From Paracoccaceae bacterium (GTDB lineage: Bacteria > Pseudomonadota > Alphaproteobacteria > Rhodobacterales > Rhodobacteraceae), in the NCBI GenBank assembly GCA_030697175.1, contig JAUYQR010000020.1:1-64000 (forward strand): a DNA stretch of 64,000 nt, written 5' to 3'. Below, in pieces: positions 52,635 to 60,733 of the stretch (its first letter is position 1; the number at the start of each line of letters is the position of its first letter). The notes beneath the pieces were generated by a model that did not search any database, was not told the DNA's origin, and saw nothing but the letters and a program-made list of their open reading frames with translations. The translations under genes were made by a program, and so were the position numbers.

Positions 52635-52703
52635 TGTCCCTTTGCGTGCTGCAATGGGATGGAATTTGCATATCCCGGCTGGGACAGTGGCGGGACACGT
52701 CCC
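52635..52703 (-). promoter_or_regulatory. Operator-like repeats upstream of alpA
   Basis: TGTCCC occurs at 52635-52640 and in reverse as GGGACA at 52681-52686 and 52692-52697. The last forms the palindrome GGGACACGTCCC (52692-52703). The spacing suggests a cooperative binding site for the AlpA-like protein or another island regulator. The promoter itself is not obvious. Confidence 0.4.
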
Positions 52704-53533
52704 TACTTTTTGGCGTGCCGCCCCCAAAGCTTGCGGTTGCTCGCGACAGTGCCGCCAACAGAATTGGCGGTAAGTCGGGCGGCGTTTGCAACACTCGAAT
52801 TCTTGGCGACAAGCTCACGCATCTTGCTCAAGCGAGCTTCAGTATCTGGCGCAGTGCTGTTCTTCCGGCCCTCTGCACCTGCCCTTGCGGCCTTTATCGT
52901 CCTTTTGCCGCGAAGAGCATCCTTCTTGTTCAACAACGCCAGTTCAAGCTCCCGCACTGCCGCCCCAAGGAAGAATGCGTGACTGCTTACCATAATGGAT
53001 TCTAGGCCTCTTTGGCGAAAAGCGATGCTATCTTGATCTTCACCGGGAAGCGCTTCCACTTGTCGATTTAGTGGCTCTGTCAGATCATTGCAGAGAAGCG
53101 CGTACTGAATGTAGCACTGGATGCAAAGCCATCCAAAACTGCCCTCGCCGATGGATTGGGACAGTCCGTTTGCGATCCCAAAAATGTACTTCAATGCCCC
53201 CTTGCTGACCCTTGCAAAAGTCAGAGGAAAGTTGAGGTCGATAGGCGGAAGGCCAAGAGTCACCGCTTCAGTAATCGCGTCACACAGTAATCCGTAGAGC
53301 TGCTGGTTATAGAATATGTGCCGTGCAGACGGGTTGCTAAGGCCGTCTGCATCAGTCGTGAATGCCTTTGCGCTACTAGGGGCAAACTGGTCGAGATAGG
53401 CGAACCTGACCTCGGCCATACCCGACGGCGGCGTCACTGTTGCCTTCTTCAAAGCTCCTGAAATGTCACCCCACTTTTCATGCAGTTTGTTTGCGACAGG
53501 CTTGATTGGCGGCGGCGCTTTGGACCGAGTCAC
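52703..53533 (-). CDS. Island hypothetical protein next to integrase
   Basis: The 276-residue product is unrecognised. It is mainly helical, with a hydrophobic block (IGEGSFGWLCIQCYIQYALL) and a basic C-terminal region ending ARLTANSVGGTVASNRKLWG. The start is GTG at 53533 overlapping the integrase stop, so the two are co-transcribed. Possible roles include a satellite-specific function such as packaging interference or partner recognition, but nothing in the sequence settles it. Confidence 0.55.
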   Translation of the reverse strand: MTRSKAPPPIKPVANKLHEKWGDISGALKKATVTPPSGMAEVRFAYLDQFAPSSAKAFTTDADGLSNPSARHIFYNQQLYGLLCDAITEAVTLGLPPIDLNFPLTFARVSKGALKYIFGIANGLSQSIGEGSFGWLCIQCYIQYALLCNDLTEPLNRQVEALPGEDQDSIAFRQRGLESIMVSSHAFFLGAAVRELELALLNKKDALRGKRTIKAARAGAEGRKNSTAPDTEARLSKMRELVAKNSSVANAARLTANSVGGTVASNRKLWGRHAKK

Positions 53534-54822
53534 GCCCCTATCCTCACAACATTGCCGCCCGGCACTCGACCAGCCAGAAAGTCAGCCCAATCCGCCATCA
53601 TCCGCCGTCGCTTTTCGATCATGTCGCCGCGACGATAGGCGGCCTCGACTGCGCTGCTGATCCGGTGGGCAAGGGCAACCTCTGCCATGTCGCCGGGGTA
53701 GTGCGTCCGCTCTGCAACCCAATCTCGGAAGCTGCTGCGAAGGCCGTGGGGAACGGCGGGGCGCTTGCTTACGCGGTCCAGAAAGCCTTTGCCACCAGCC
53801 GCGACTGCCGCCGTGTGCTGGCGCTTCATAAGCATGGAAAGGGCCATGTCGGAAAGCTGGCCGCCCCGCACGCCGGGGAACACCAGCGGGTTGCCTTCAA
53901 GCTTGGGAAGGGCCTTCAAGAGGTCCACCGCTTCTGCAGTCAGGGGCACACGATGCTCGCGCTGCATTTTCATTCGGTGGGCAGGGACAATCCAAAGGGC
54001 ACGATCAAGGTCGATTTCATCCCACCGCGCTCCCCGCACTTCGCCGGAACGGGCGGCGGTCAGGGAAAGAAACTCCAAGGCCCGCGCTGGGAAGCCTTCG
54101 CGCTGGCGCAGATCAGCCAGCCATGCCGGGGCATCGTCCAATTGCAGCGCCGGGTGATTGCTTTCCTTCGCGACCTTGCTGGCAGCGGGCAGAAGCTCTT
54201 TCAGGTTCCCCGCCCAGCGCGCCGGGTTATCGCCTGTCCGATGCCCCGCAACGGTTGCCCAGCTGAGAACCGCCTCGATCCGACCGCGCAGCCGGGTGGC
54301 GGTTTCGGTCTTGGTGGCCCAAATCGGTTGCAGGCAACGCAGGACGGCGGCGGTATCAATCTGGCCGACCGGAAGCGCGCCGATTTCCGGCAGGGCGTAG
54401 TTGTCCAACGTGCTGCGCCACTGGGCGCGGTGCTTTTCATTGCGGAAGGCGTCGAGCTTGGCCGCAAGGGCCTTGTCCACGGCGTCGCTGAATAACATGC
54501 CCTTCCGCCGGGCTTCGATCAGCTTCGCCTTGGCCGCCTTCCGTTCCTCGATCGGATCAACCCCACGCTCCACCTTGTCGCGGGCTTCGCGTGCCTTGTC
54601 GCGGGCCTGCGCCAAAGTGACAGTCGGGAAGCCCCCAAGGCCGATATCGCGGCGGCGACTTCCGACCAGCATCCGCAAGACCCAAGTCTTGCCGCCCTTA
54701 GGCGTAAGTTGCAGGTAGAGGCCATTCACCCCGCCAACGGCCACCATCGCGTTGCCTTTGCCGCCACCATGCACCAAGCGTTTGACGTCCAGTGGCCCGA
54801 GTTCCTGCGCTATCTTTGGCAT
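53530..54822 (-). CDS. Tyrosine-type integrase
   Basis: The 430-residue product has the N-terminal DUF4102 arm-binding domain (GGVNGLYLQLTPKGGKTWVL) and the catalytic domain with R258 in TAARSGEVRGARW, H359 and R362 in VPHGLRSSFRDW, H386 in ALAHRISS and the tyrosine Y396. It should recombine the 14-bp core in tRNA-Arg. I chose the ATG at 54822, preceded by TAGGATAGCGGGA, over two ATG codons 18-21 bases upstream. It reads away from attR into the island. Confidence 0.93.
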   Translation of the reverse strand: MPKIAQELGPLDVKRLVHGGGKGNAMVAVGGVNGLYLQLTPKGGKTWVLRMLVGSRRRDIGLGGFPTVTLAQARDKAREARDKVERGVDPIEERKAAKAKLIEARRKGMLFSDAVDKALAAKLDAFRNEKHRAQWRSTLDNYALPEIGALPVGQIDTAAVLRCLQPIWATKTETATRLRGRIEAVLSWATVAGHRTGDNPARWAGNLKELLPAASKVAKESNHPALQLDDAPAWLADLRQREGFPARALEFLSLTAARSGEVRGARWDEIDLDRALWIVPAHRMKMQREHRVPLTAEAVDLLKALPKLEGNPLVFPGVRGGQLSDMALSMLMKRQHTAAVAAGGKGFLDRVSKRPAVPHGLRSSFRDWVAERTHYPGDMAEVALAHRISSAVEAAYRRGDMIEKRRRMMADWADFLAGRVPGGNVVRIGA

Positions 54823-54974
54823 TCCCGCTATCCTACCCATCATAGAGCTTGTGACAGGATAGCACGTCACGCGCCGGGTTGAAACAAGGTCTAGCGTAGA
54901 TACCCTTATTTTATTGGAACTTTATGCCATCCCATGCGACGGGATGCATCGGGATACTTCCTAAAAATGGCGGC

Positions 54975-54988
54975 CTCCGGGTCCGCCA
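54975..54988 (+). repeat. Island attachment site (attR)
   Basis: The 14-base CTCCGGGTCCGCCA is identical to the tRNA-Arg 3' end at 43277-43290. It marks the island's right end, about 150 bases beyond the integrase start. Confidence 0.85.
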
Positions 54989-55120
54989 ATATCTCTCCTG
55001 TCGTTGCGTTGGTCACCTCACGGGGTGTCGCGTTGGTCAAACGGAGAGGCTTCACCCGATTATTGATGGATGGACCTTTCAGCAAATTCGTTGCGTTGCG
55101 GTCTTTTTGGCAAAATGAAA

Positions 55121-55154
55121 GAAGCCGGGCAATTTGATAATTGAGCCCGGCTTC
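55121..55154 (-). terminator. Hairpin downstream of the DUF1127-like gene
   Basis: A perfect 10-bp stem (55121-55130 with 55145-55154), further extended by AATT/AATT inside, is followed on the minus strand by CTTTCATTTTG. It is a plausible terminator for the minus-strand gene ending at 55355, although 200 bases away. Confidence 0.5.
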
Positions 55155-55354
55155 TGAAAAGAATTGGATCTAAAAACTTTGACGAAGCTGCCACTTGCTA
55201 GACGGCATTGCTGCCGTTTTGCGCGAACCGCCTTTCAGTTGCTGCGTCAATCGTTGGGGAAGTGAGACCGATTGACAGGGAGAGCTACCGGATGACGGCT
55301 CGATGGAGGTTCGTGCCTACCTTTCGTGAAATTCAAATCTTGATTGGCCGCCCT

Positions 55355-55840
55355 TTACGGATGGCTGTGGGATTGGGCGGAAGCAGGGGTCATGGCCAGA
55401 TGGACCCGGCCGATTCCGTCGCGTTGCCGTTCGGATGCGCCGAAAATCCGGTCCACCGGCCGATTGAATCCAGCGGGGTTCAGGATGATGATCGGTGCCG
55501 AGACGACAGGGGCCACCGTGGTGACCGGCACATCCACCGAGACAGTGGCGCTTGCAGATTCTGGTTGCCATTTGATCGGCGCCGTCTCGGGGGTTTGACC
55601 GAGACCGATGTCGTCAAGCAGATGGGGGGACAGGGCTTCAAGTCGCACCACTTCACGCTGCAGCAGGCGGCCTTGCTTGAAGGTTTCCAGCGCGACACGC
55701 AGCGGCTCAAGGTAGCGGTGCAGGCGGGTCACGCGATCAGGTGACCTGCCTTCGTGATCTGCATCGGTCGCTTCAAGGGGCAAGATGCGGCCTGATTCAA
55801 CCAGGCCCACCATCATCTGCGCAATACCAATGTTCATCAT
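55355..55840 (-). CDS. DUF1127-like protein
   Basis: The 161-residue product has a DUF1127-like core in its middle, REVVRLEALSPHLLDDIGL, preceded by a helix and followed by a Val/Ser/Pro-rich tail of about 75 residues. DUF1127 proteins are small and their function is mostly unknown; some affect RNA turnover and stress responses. The tail makes this one unusually long. The ATG at 55840 follows GGAGGACGCAGAA. It lies just beyond the island, next to a Crp/Fnr regulator. Confidence 0.55.
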   Translation of the reverse strand: MMNIGIAQMMVGLVESGRILPLEATDADHEGRSPDRVTRLHRYLEPLRVALETFKQGRLLQREVVRLEALSPHLLDDIGLGQTPETAPIKWQPESASATVSVDVPVTTVAPVVSAPIIILNPAGFNRPVDRIFGASERQRDGIGRVHLAMTPASAQSHSHP

Positions 55841-55944
55841 TTCTGCGTCCTCCGCCGCCCATTTGGTTCAGGGCCCGTGAGGATCAGATTGGCGCAAGTG
55901 CCGTCTGGGCGCTGTTCCCTGGGGAACGCGGAGAGTCTTTCTGG

Positions 55945-56676
55945 TCAGATTTCAACTGCGCCAGAATCTTCCGCAATGCGCAGCAGTTGAGCGGTCTCGC
56001 AGATCAGCAGATCACCATCGCGGCGCAGGGCACCTTCATCGAACAGATCGTGCAGGGCGCGGTTCAGTTTTGGCCGGCTTGCCCCCAGCATCGCTGACAG
56101 CTCTGCCTGATTGAGACGGACGCGCAATTCGCAGCGCGCAGGAAGCGCATCGCCGTGGGCTTGCTTCAACCCAAGCAGCACAAAGCGGACAAGCCGCGAG
56201 CGCAGGTCATGCAGCGCTATGGATTCCATCTGAAAGTTGGTCGCGCGCAAGAGCGAGCATAGGTAGCGCGACATTTCCAGACCAAGGCGTGGGTCTTCGT
56301 CCATCGCCGCAAGGAATGCGTCCCGCCAGATCACCAGCCCAAGGGTCGGTTCCATCGCCGTGGCATCGGCTGATCGGGGGTGGCCGTCGATCAGGGCCAC
56401 TTCGCCGACGACGCCTGTCGGGCCGACAGTGCCCAGCAGGATTTCGCGGCCGGCTGCGCTGACAAGTGAAAGGCGCAGTCGGCCTGACACAACCAGAATC
56501 ATATGGCTGCCCGCATCGCCGCGCATGAATACCGCCGCGCCGGCCGGCCATTCGCGCCAGACCGAGAGCTTCGACAAGGTCGTCAGCGAAGCGGTTTCGA
56601 GGCTGGCGAAAACCTCACACGATCTAAGCGCGGCCATAGCCTGCCGCATGTTCGGGCCAGCCTTCGGTTCCTTCAT
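55945..56676 (-). CDS. Crp/Fnr family transcriptional regulator
   Basis: The 243-residue product has a cyclic-nucleotide-binding-type beta-barrel, with AVFMRGDAGSHMILVVSGRL and GEVALIDGHPRSADATAMEP, and a C-terminal winged helix-turn-helix (RVRLNQAELSAMLGASRPKL). It lacks the N-terminal cysteine cluster of FNR, so it is not an oxygen-sensing iron-sulfur form. The ligand is unknown. The start may be 56676 or the ATG eight codons later. Its target may be the neighbouring genes, but no site was identified. Confidence 0.88.
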   Translation of the reverse strand: MKEPKAGPNMRQAMAALRSCEVFASLETASLTTLSKLSVWREWPAGAAVFMRGDAGSHMILVVSGRLRLSLVSAAGREILLGTVGPTGVVGEVALIDGHPRSADATAMEPTLGLVIWRDAFLAAMDEDPRLGLEMSRYLCSLLRATNFQMESIALHDLRSRLVRFVLLGLKQAHGDALPARCELRVRLNQAELSAMLGASRPKLNRALHDLFDEGALRRDGDLLICETAQLLRIAEDSGAVEI

Positions 56677-56921
56677 CCGCGCCCATCCGGTATGTCGCCG
56701 GGCCGGAAATTACCCAACGCGGCTTGTGCTGTGATCGGCCCTTGCGGACATGCTGGTGAAGGATGGTCAGCACTGGGCGGTTTGCAGAGGCAGGGCATTT
56801 CGGGCTCCGTGAAGGTGTCGGACGTCTCGGGGAACGGGAGGAAACCGGCACACCACTTACAAGTCGATTCTAATGCAGATCAGAGGGCGAAGCCAACCCT
56901 CGCCGACCACCCGTGACACGG

Positions 56922-58112
56922 TCAAAGCGGCGGCACGGCTTTCTGATGCGCCTTGTAGAACGGTTCCTTCGGCCGCAACGCTTCTGGCACCATGACCAGA
57001 TCGTCCCCCAGCTTTGTCTTGGCTGCGGCAAGCCGGGCGGAAAGGTCCCCCTCGGTCGGAACTTGCCACTCGGGAACGGTTTCGAGAAACCCGTGGCGCA
57101 CCAATTCCATCCCGAGAATGGCGAAATCCGTCGTGACCTGTGCGCCGAACCAGGAGGATTTTCGACCCAAACCACGGGAGGCAACGTACATGTCGCGGTG
57201 CGCTTCGATCACGTGCGCGTCGCATCCGGAAAAGGCGCGCAGTTGGTCGGCCAACGCCCATGCATAGAACTCGCGGCGAGAGATGATCGCCACCCTTGCA
57301 CTGGCGGGTATCGCCGTCGCCGCGACATGCAGCGCCGAGCCGTCAACGGCGATCAGGCGGCGGGCCGAACGGTATGTCGCAATCTGGTCGGCCAGCGAGG
57401 CCTGTTGCGGGTGAAAAACGTGATATCCCGCCAACGCCAGTGCGCGTTCGATCTCGGACTCGAAAAGGTGGTTTCCCTTCCAGCCGATGCGAGTGCGGGA
57501 GATGTAGATGTCGCGGGGGGCCGCGTTCGGCTCGATCCGGGCGGCGTTGTCGCGCATGAAGCGGCGCTGCTCGTCAAGCCCAAGGAACAGGCTTGGATGC
57601 GTCGACATGCCCTGCTGTGGCACAAACAGTGTTTCGACCCGTTCGGTGGTGCCAGTGGTGGCCACGGGTATTCCCGGTTGAAACACGTCAAGGGTCTGAC
57701 GGAAGTTTCGCGGAAGCGCCGTATCACCCTTTGGCTCGGTTGAATGGCGTTCGTGAAACAGGATGCCCTTCAGCGGCACGCCGTCCTGCAGCAGTCGGCG
57801 TATGGCCCAGAGCCGCGACGCCGAATAGATCAGCCCGTGGCCGAAATGATGGTAAAGCTGGCCGCCGAACACCCAAGCGCCATCACGCTGGACCGACGGC
57901 GTTTCGGGAACCGGCGGTGGGGGCGAAAGATAGCCGCCGATCGACAGCGTCTTTGAAAGTTCCACCAGCGTTCCATCGGGGCGGAACACGCCACAGACCT
58001 GATGCAGGCCGCTCATATCACCTTCACGCGGCGGGCGCATGATTGCCCCGTCGACCCGTTCGACCCGTGCGTCGGGCAAATCGGTCGGCAAGACACCGCT
58101 GAAATCGCGCAT
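56922..58112 (-). CDS. Glycosyltransferase family 61 protein
   Basis: The 396-residue product ends in the GT61/DUF563 pattern: RDIYISRTRIGWKGNHLFES, then RALALAGYHVFHPQQASLAD and RRLIAVDGSALHVAA. Such enzymes transfer xylose, N-acetylglucosamine or related sugars; the sugar cannot be named here. The start at 58112 (MRDFSGVLPTDLPDARVERV) follows GGGAGCAGCG. It is divergent from the glycosyltransferase gene at 58289, suggesting a shared surface-polysaccharide task. Confidence 0.85.
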   Translation of the reverse strand: MRDFSGVLPTDLPDARVERVDGAIMRPPREGDMSGLHQVCGVFRPDGTLVELSKTLSIGGYLSPPPPVPETPSVQRDGAWVFGGQLYHHFGHGLIYSASRLWAIRRLLQDGVPLKGILFHERHSTEPKGDTALPRNFRQTLDVFQPGIPVATTGTTERVETLFVPQQGMSTHPSLFLGLDEQRRFMRDNAARIEPNAAPRDIYISRTRIGWKGNHLFESEIERALALAGYHVFHPQQASLADQIATYRSARRLIAVDGSALHVAATAIPASARVAIISRREFYAWALADQLRAFSGCDAHVIEAHRDMYVASRGLGRKSSWFGAQVTTDFAILGMELVRHGFLETVPEWQVPTEGDLSARLAAAKTKLGDDLVMVPEALRPKEPFYKAHQKAVPPL

Positions 58113-58288
58113 CGCTGCTCCCGGCGTCGATATGACGATGCGATAAATGCACCGACGGCTGCGATGTTTCAAGCCTCGGAACTTGCTGGCACGGCCTGCG
58201 AATTCTTGCGCACAATGCGCATATCTGCGACGTGTCAAGCAAGGCGGTTTTCGAGCCGGGCGGGCGTCAGGGCAGTGGAGCGAGGCGA

Positions 58289-59182
58289 ATGCAGATTTAC
58301 GGCCATTGCCGTTTTTCCTGGTTTGGAATCTCCGACACCGGACGTGAACTGACGGGTATCGAGGATGCTCACCTTCGGCTGTGGCATCCTTTGCGGATGG
58401 CAATCCGGTTTCATCTGTTCGAGCATCTGATGCTTCCCAGCCTTGGCGCGCAGACCGATCAGGATTTCACGCTGCTTGTGACCGTGTCCGAAGACATGCC
58501 CGAGGTGTTTCAACTGCGGCTTGACCGCGTTGTGGCGGCCTATCCCTTTGTCCGCCTGAACCGCACAATGTCCCGCGATTACGCCAAGTTGATTGGCCCG
58601 TTCATGCGTGAGACCACGGCAGACGGAACCATCCAGTCGGCACATTTCCGTCTGGACGATGACGATGCCGTACCGTCCAGCTACATCGCCCGGCTGAAGC
58701 GCGATGCGGATCGTGTCGATACCGGCGGTCTTGTGTGCTATCCGTCAGGCATCGTCGGCTTTCTTGACGGACAACAGGCGAAACACGGGTTCCGCGCGAT
58801 TTCCTATCATGCGCAGGGGCTTGCGCGCATTGCCGGGCCCGGCGTCTTGCGTTCGCCCCTGCATATGCAGCACCGCGACATGGGCAATCATGTGCCAAGC
58901 TATGTCGACCCGACCTTCACCGGGTTTCATTTTACCCAGCACAGCGTCAACAACACGCTTGGTTACGGCGCAGTCGTCCATTCTGGCAGCGATCGGCGGC
59001 TGGTAGAGCGCATGACCCGAAACAACCCGGACCTTGCCACGGGAATCGCCTCTCCGCCGCGGTGCGACGAGGCGATTGCAGTCGCCTTTCCGTTCACCGA
59101 CGGACCGGCCATCCGCAAGATGCTCGAGGCGACGACCACACCGATGCAGTTGTGCGAGAGCATGGGATTTGCGCTTCCGTGA
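58289..59182 (+). CDS. Putative rhamnosyltransferase (PF11316-like)
   Basis: The 297-residue product has the layout of the putative rhamnosyltransferase family: MQIYGHCRFSWFGISDTGRE at the start, TLLVTVSEDMPEVFQLRLDR, and an acidic metal-binding stretch, RLDDDDAVPS with aspartates at residues 123-126. It should transfer a sugar to a surface glycan. The ATG at 58289 follows GGAGCGAGGCGA. The SGNH-like gene starts 15 bases after its stop. Confidence 0.78.
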   Translation: MQIYGHCRFSWFGISDTGRELTGIEDAHLRLWHPLRMAIRFHLFEHLMLPSLGAQTDQDFTLLVTVSEDMPEVFQLRLDRVVAAYPFVRLNRTMSRDYAKLIGPFMRETTADGTIQSAHFRLDDDDAVPSSYIARLKRDADRVDTGGLVCYPSGIVGFLDGQQAKHGFRAISYHAQGLARIAGPGVLRSPLHMQHRDMGNHVPSYVDPTFTGFHFTQHSVNNTLGYGAVVHSGSDRRLVERMTRNNPDLATGIASPPRCDEAIAVAFPFTDGPAIRKMLEATTTPMQLCESMGFALP

Positions 59183-59197
59183 GTGTGGCGAGCAAGC

Positions 59198-60733
59198 ATG
59201 AGCGGTGATGATTCGGAACCGACCGGCGCGCAGGTGCTGACTCCGGTGACCTTGCCAGGCGGGCGCGTCGCGTTGCGGCGGACCGAGGGCAAGACGATCC
59301 GGATCGCGTGGCCCGAGTTTGGCCAGCCGATGTTCTACCCGATGCGAGTGGTCGGGGTGATCGACACAAGGCTGCGGGTGGCGCATGACCTGGGCGCGGA
59401 CGGCGAACAGATTGAAGACATCGACACGCAATACTGCTGGTCGATGGCCGCCTCGATCCGGCAGGTGCAGCCCTACATCATGTATGGGCAATCCCTTGCA
59501 CTTAGCATCGGCCACGATGCGCCATTGACTGACGCACCGGTTGCGCCCGGTCGGGCGCTTACCTTTGCCAACCCCGGCGCAGGCGCGCAGATGTCGGTGT
59601 CGGAACGTCCGGGCCGCGAGCAGCATGACTTTGGTCCGTGCCACTTTCCGCAAAGCGACCTTGACCGGCTGGACGATCTGAAGGAAGGACCCGGGGAAAG
59701 TCCGGTTTCGGCTGCCGTTGCCGGGCTTTTGGCGGGCTTGCCGGCCGATGCCGGGGTGGTCGCGACCAACCATGGGCGCGGTGGCGTGGCGATGCGAAAG
59801 CTGCTGCCCCGGCGGATCAGTGCGTCCAGCGGCATTCAGTATGCCGGGATCTTGCGGGCCTTGGCGCGCACGCGGCAGTTCTGCGATGTCCACGGCTGCA
59901 CCATACGCCAGCCGATCGTGTCCTTCATCCACGGCGAGGCGCTTCAACCTGATGATTGGCGCCTTTACGGCGATCGACTTCAGTCGCTGCAAAACGCCAT
60001 GACCGAGGATTTCAGCCTGATCACCGAACTGGACGCTCCGGTCTTGATGTTTGTCGATCAGGCCAGGGCGGCCTTGCGACCTGACGACAGGCTGCACCGC
60101 AACGCGATTCCTGCCGCAGTGGCGCAGTTGCATACTGCTTTGGCTCATCCGGGCCGGATCTTCTGTGTCGGGCCAAAGTATTTCCTGCCGCGCCGGTCAA
60201 CGGTCAAGGGGCGAGGCGATCCGGTGCATCTTGTTGCTGCGGCGTCACGGTTGCTTGGTGACTATCATGGCCGCGCGATCCGGCAGACACTTTCGGGACG
60301 CGACTGGTTGCCCCTGCATGTTGCCGGCTATGCCCGCGACGGGCAGGCGATTACGCTGACAGTGGCTGGGGGGGATGGAAGCGCGCTGGCCATTGATACC
60401 GAAACCGTATCGCGCACCGTGAACAGCACCTTCGGGCTTCGCTGGATGCAGGAAGGCGGCACCGAGCGGCAGGTCGTCGATGTCGCTGTTGATGGGCGCC
60501 AGATCCTTGTTTCGCTGGATGCTGATCCGGGCCGGGTCGGTGTCGATTTCCGCAAGGCAGTGCTTTCCATCGGCCTAGTTGCCGATCTGCCCTTGCGCGA
60601 TGAAGGTCCGCTGACGGGCGGGCGCACGAATGTCCGCGACGGGGCCACAGATATTGGCAGCGGCGGCGAGCCGATGTTCAATTGGCTCTGCCACGACTGG
60701 ATTTGGGAAACGGGGGACGGCTCTGCGACATGA
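59198..60733 (+). CDS. SGNH/SASA-type esterase-like protein
   Basis: The 511-residue product carries the parts of an SGNH hydrolase. The nucleophile would be S99 in YIMYGQSLA (block I), TNHGRGG near residue 190 resembles block III, FIHGEA lies at 243-248, and the D341/H344 pair in GRGDPVHLV fits the block V D-x-x-H. The family contains sialate and carbohydrate O-acetylesterases. No signal peptide is visible, so an acetyl group may be removed in the cytoplasm. Its stop overlaps the hydantoinase gene start. Confidence 0.6.
   Translation: MSGDDSEPTGAQVLTPVTLPGGRVALRRTEGKTIRIAWPEFGQPMFYPMRVVGVIDTRLRVAHDLGADGEQIEDIDTQYCWSMAASIRQVQPYIMYGQSLALSIGHDAPLTDAPVAPGRALTFANPGAGAQMSVSERPGREQHDFGPCHFPQSDLDRLDDLKEGPGESPVSAAVAGLLAGLPADAGVVATNHGRGGVAMRKLLPRRISASSGIQYAGILRALARTRQFCDVHGCTIRQPIVSFIHGEALQPDDWRLYGDRLQSLQNAMTEDFSLITELDAPVLMFVDQARAALRPDDRLHRNAIPAAVAQLHTALAHPGRIFCVGPKYFLPRRSTVKGRGDPVHLVAAASRLLGDYHGRAIRQTLSGRDWLPLHVAGYARDGQAITLTVAGGDGSALAIDTETVSRTVNSTFGLRWMQEGGTERQVVDVAVDGRQILVSLDADPGRVGVDFRKAVLSIGLVADLPLRDEGPLTGGRTNVRDGATDIGSGGEPMFNWLCHDWIWETGDGSAT

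Larger units (their letters stand above)
43291..54988. mobile_element. Integrated defence island in tRNA-Arg
   Basis: The 11.7-kb region starts at the tRNA-Arg 3' end and ends with a 14-bp copy of it. It encodes a tyrosine integrase, an AlpA-like regulator, a Toprim primase, a DUF3987 ATPase, a type III restriction-modification system, a Panacea-domain pair and several unknown proteins. All called genes are on the minus strand. No structural phage genes or conjugation genes are seen, so a phage-satellite-like or P4-like integrative island is the best reading. Confidence 0.85.
54823..55354. other. Island right end and intergenic region
   Basis: This 530-base stretch has no supported gene. It holds the integrase upstream region, attR (54975-54988), an AT-richer segment and the hairpin at 55121-55154. 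Short frames on both strands have no ribosome-binding site and no recognisable family. Confidence 0.6.

Noticed and set aside
55208-55744. A plus-strand frame of 178 codons opposite the DUF1127-like gene
   Set aside because: Weak start and no family, whereas the minus-strand frame has a GGAGGA site and a recognisable core.
58745-60148. A 467-codon minus-strand frame opposite the glycosyltransferase and SGNH genes
   Set aside because: The plus-strand frames have family motifs and good starts, while this one has none.
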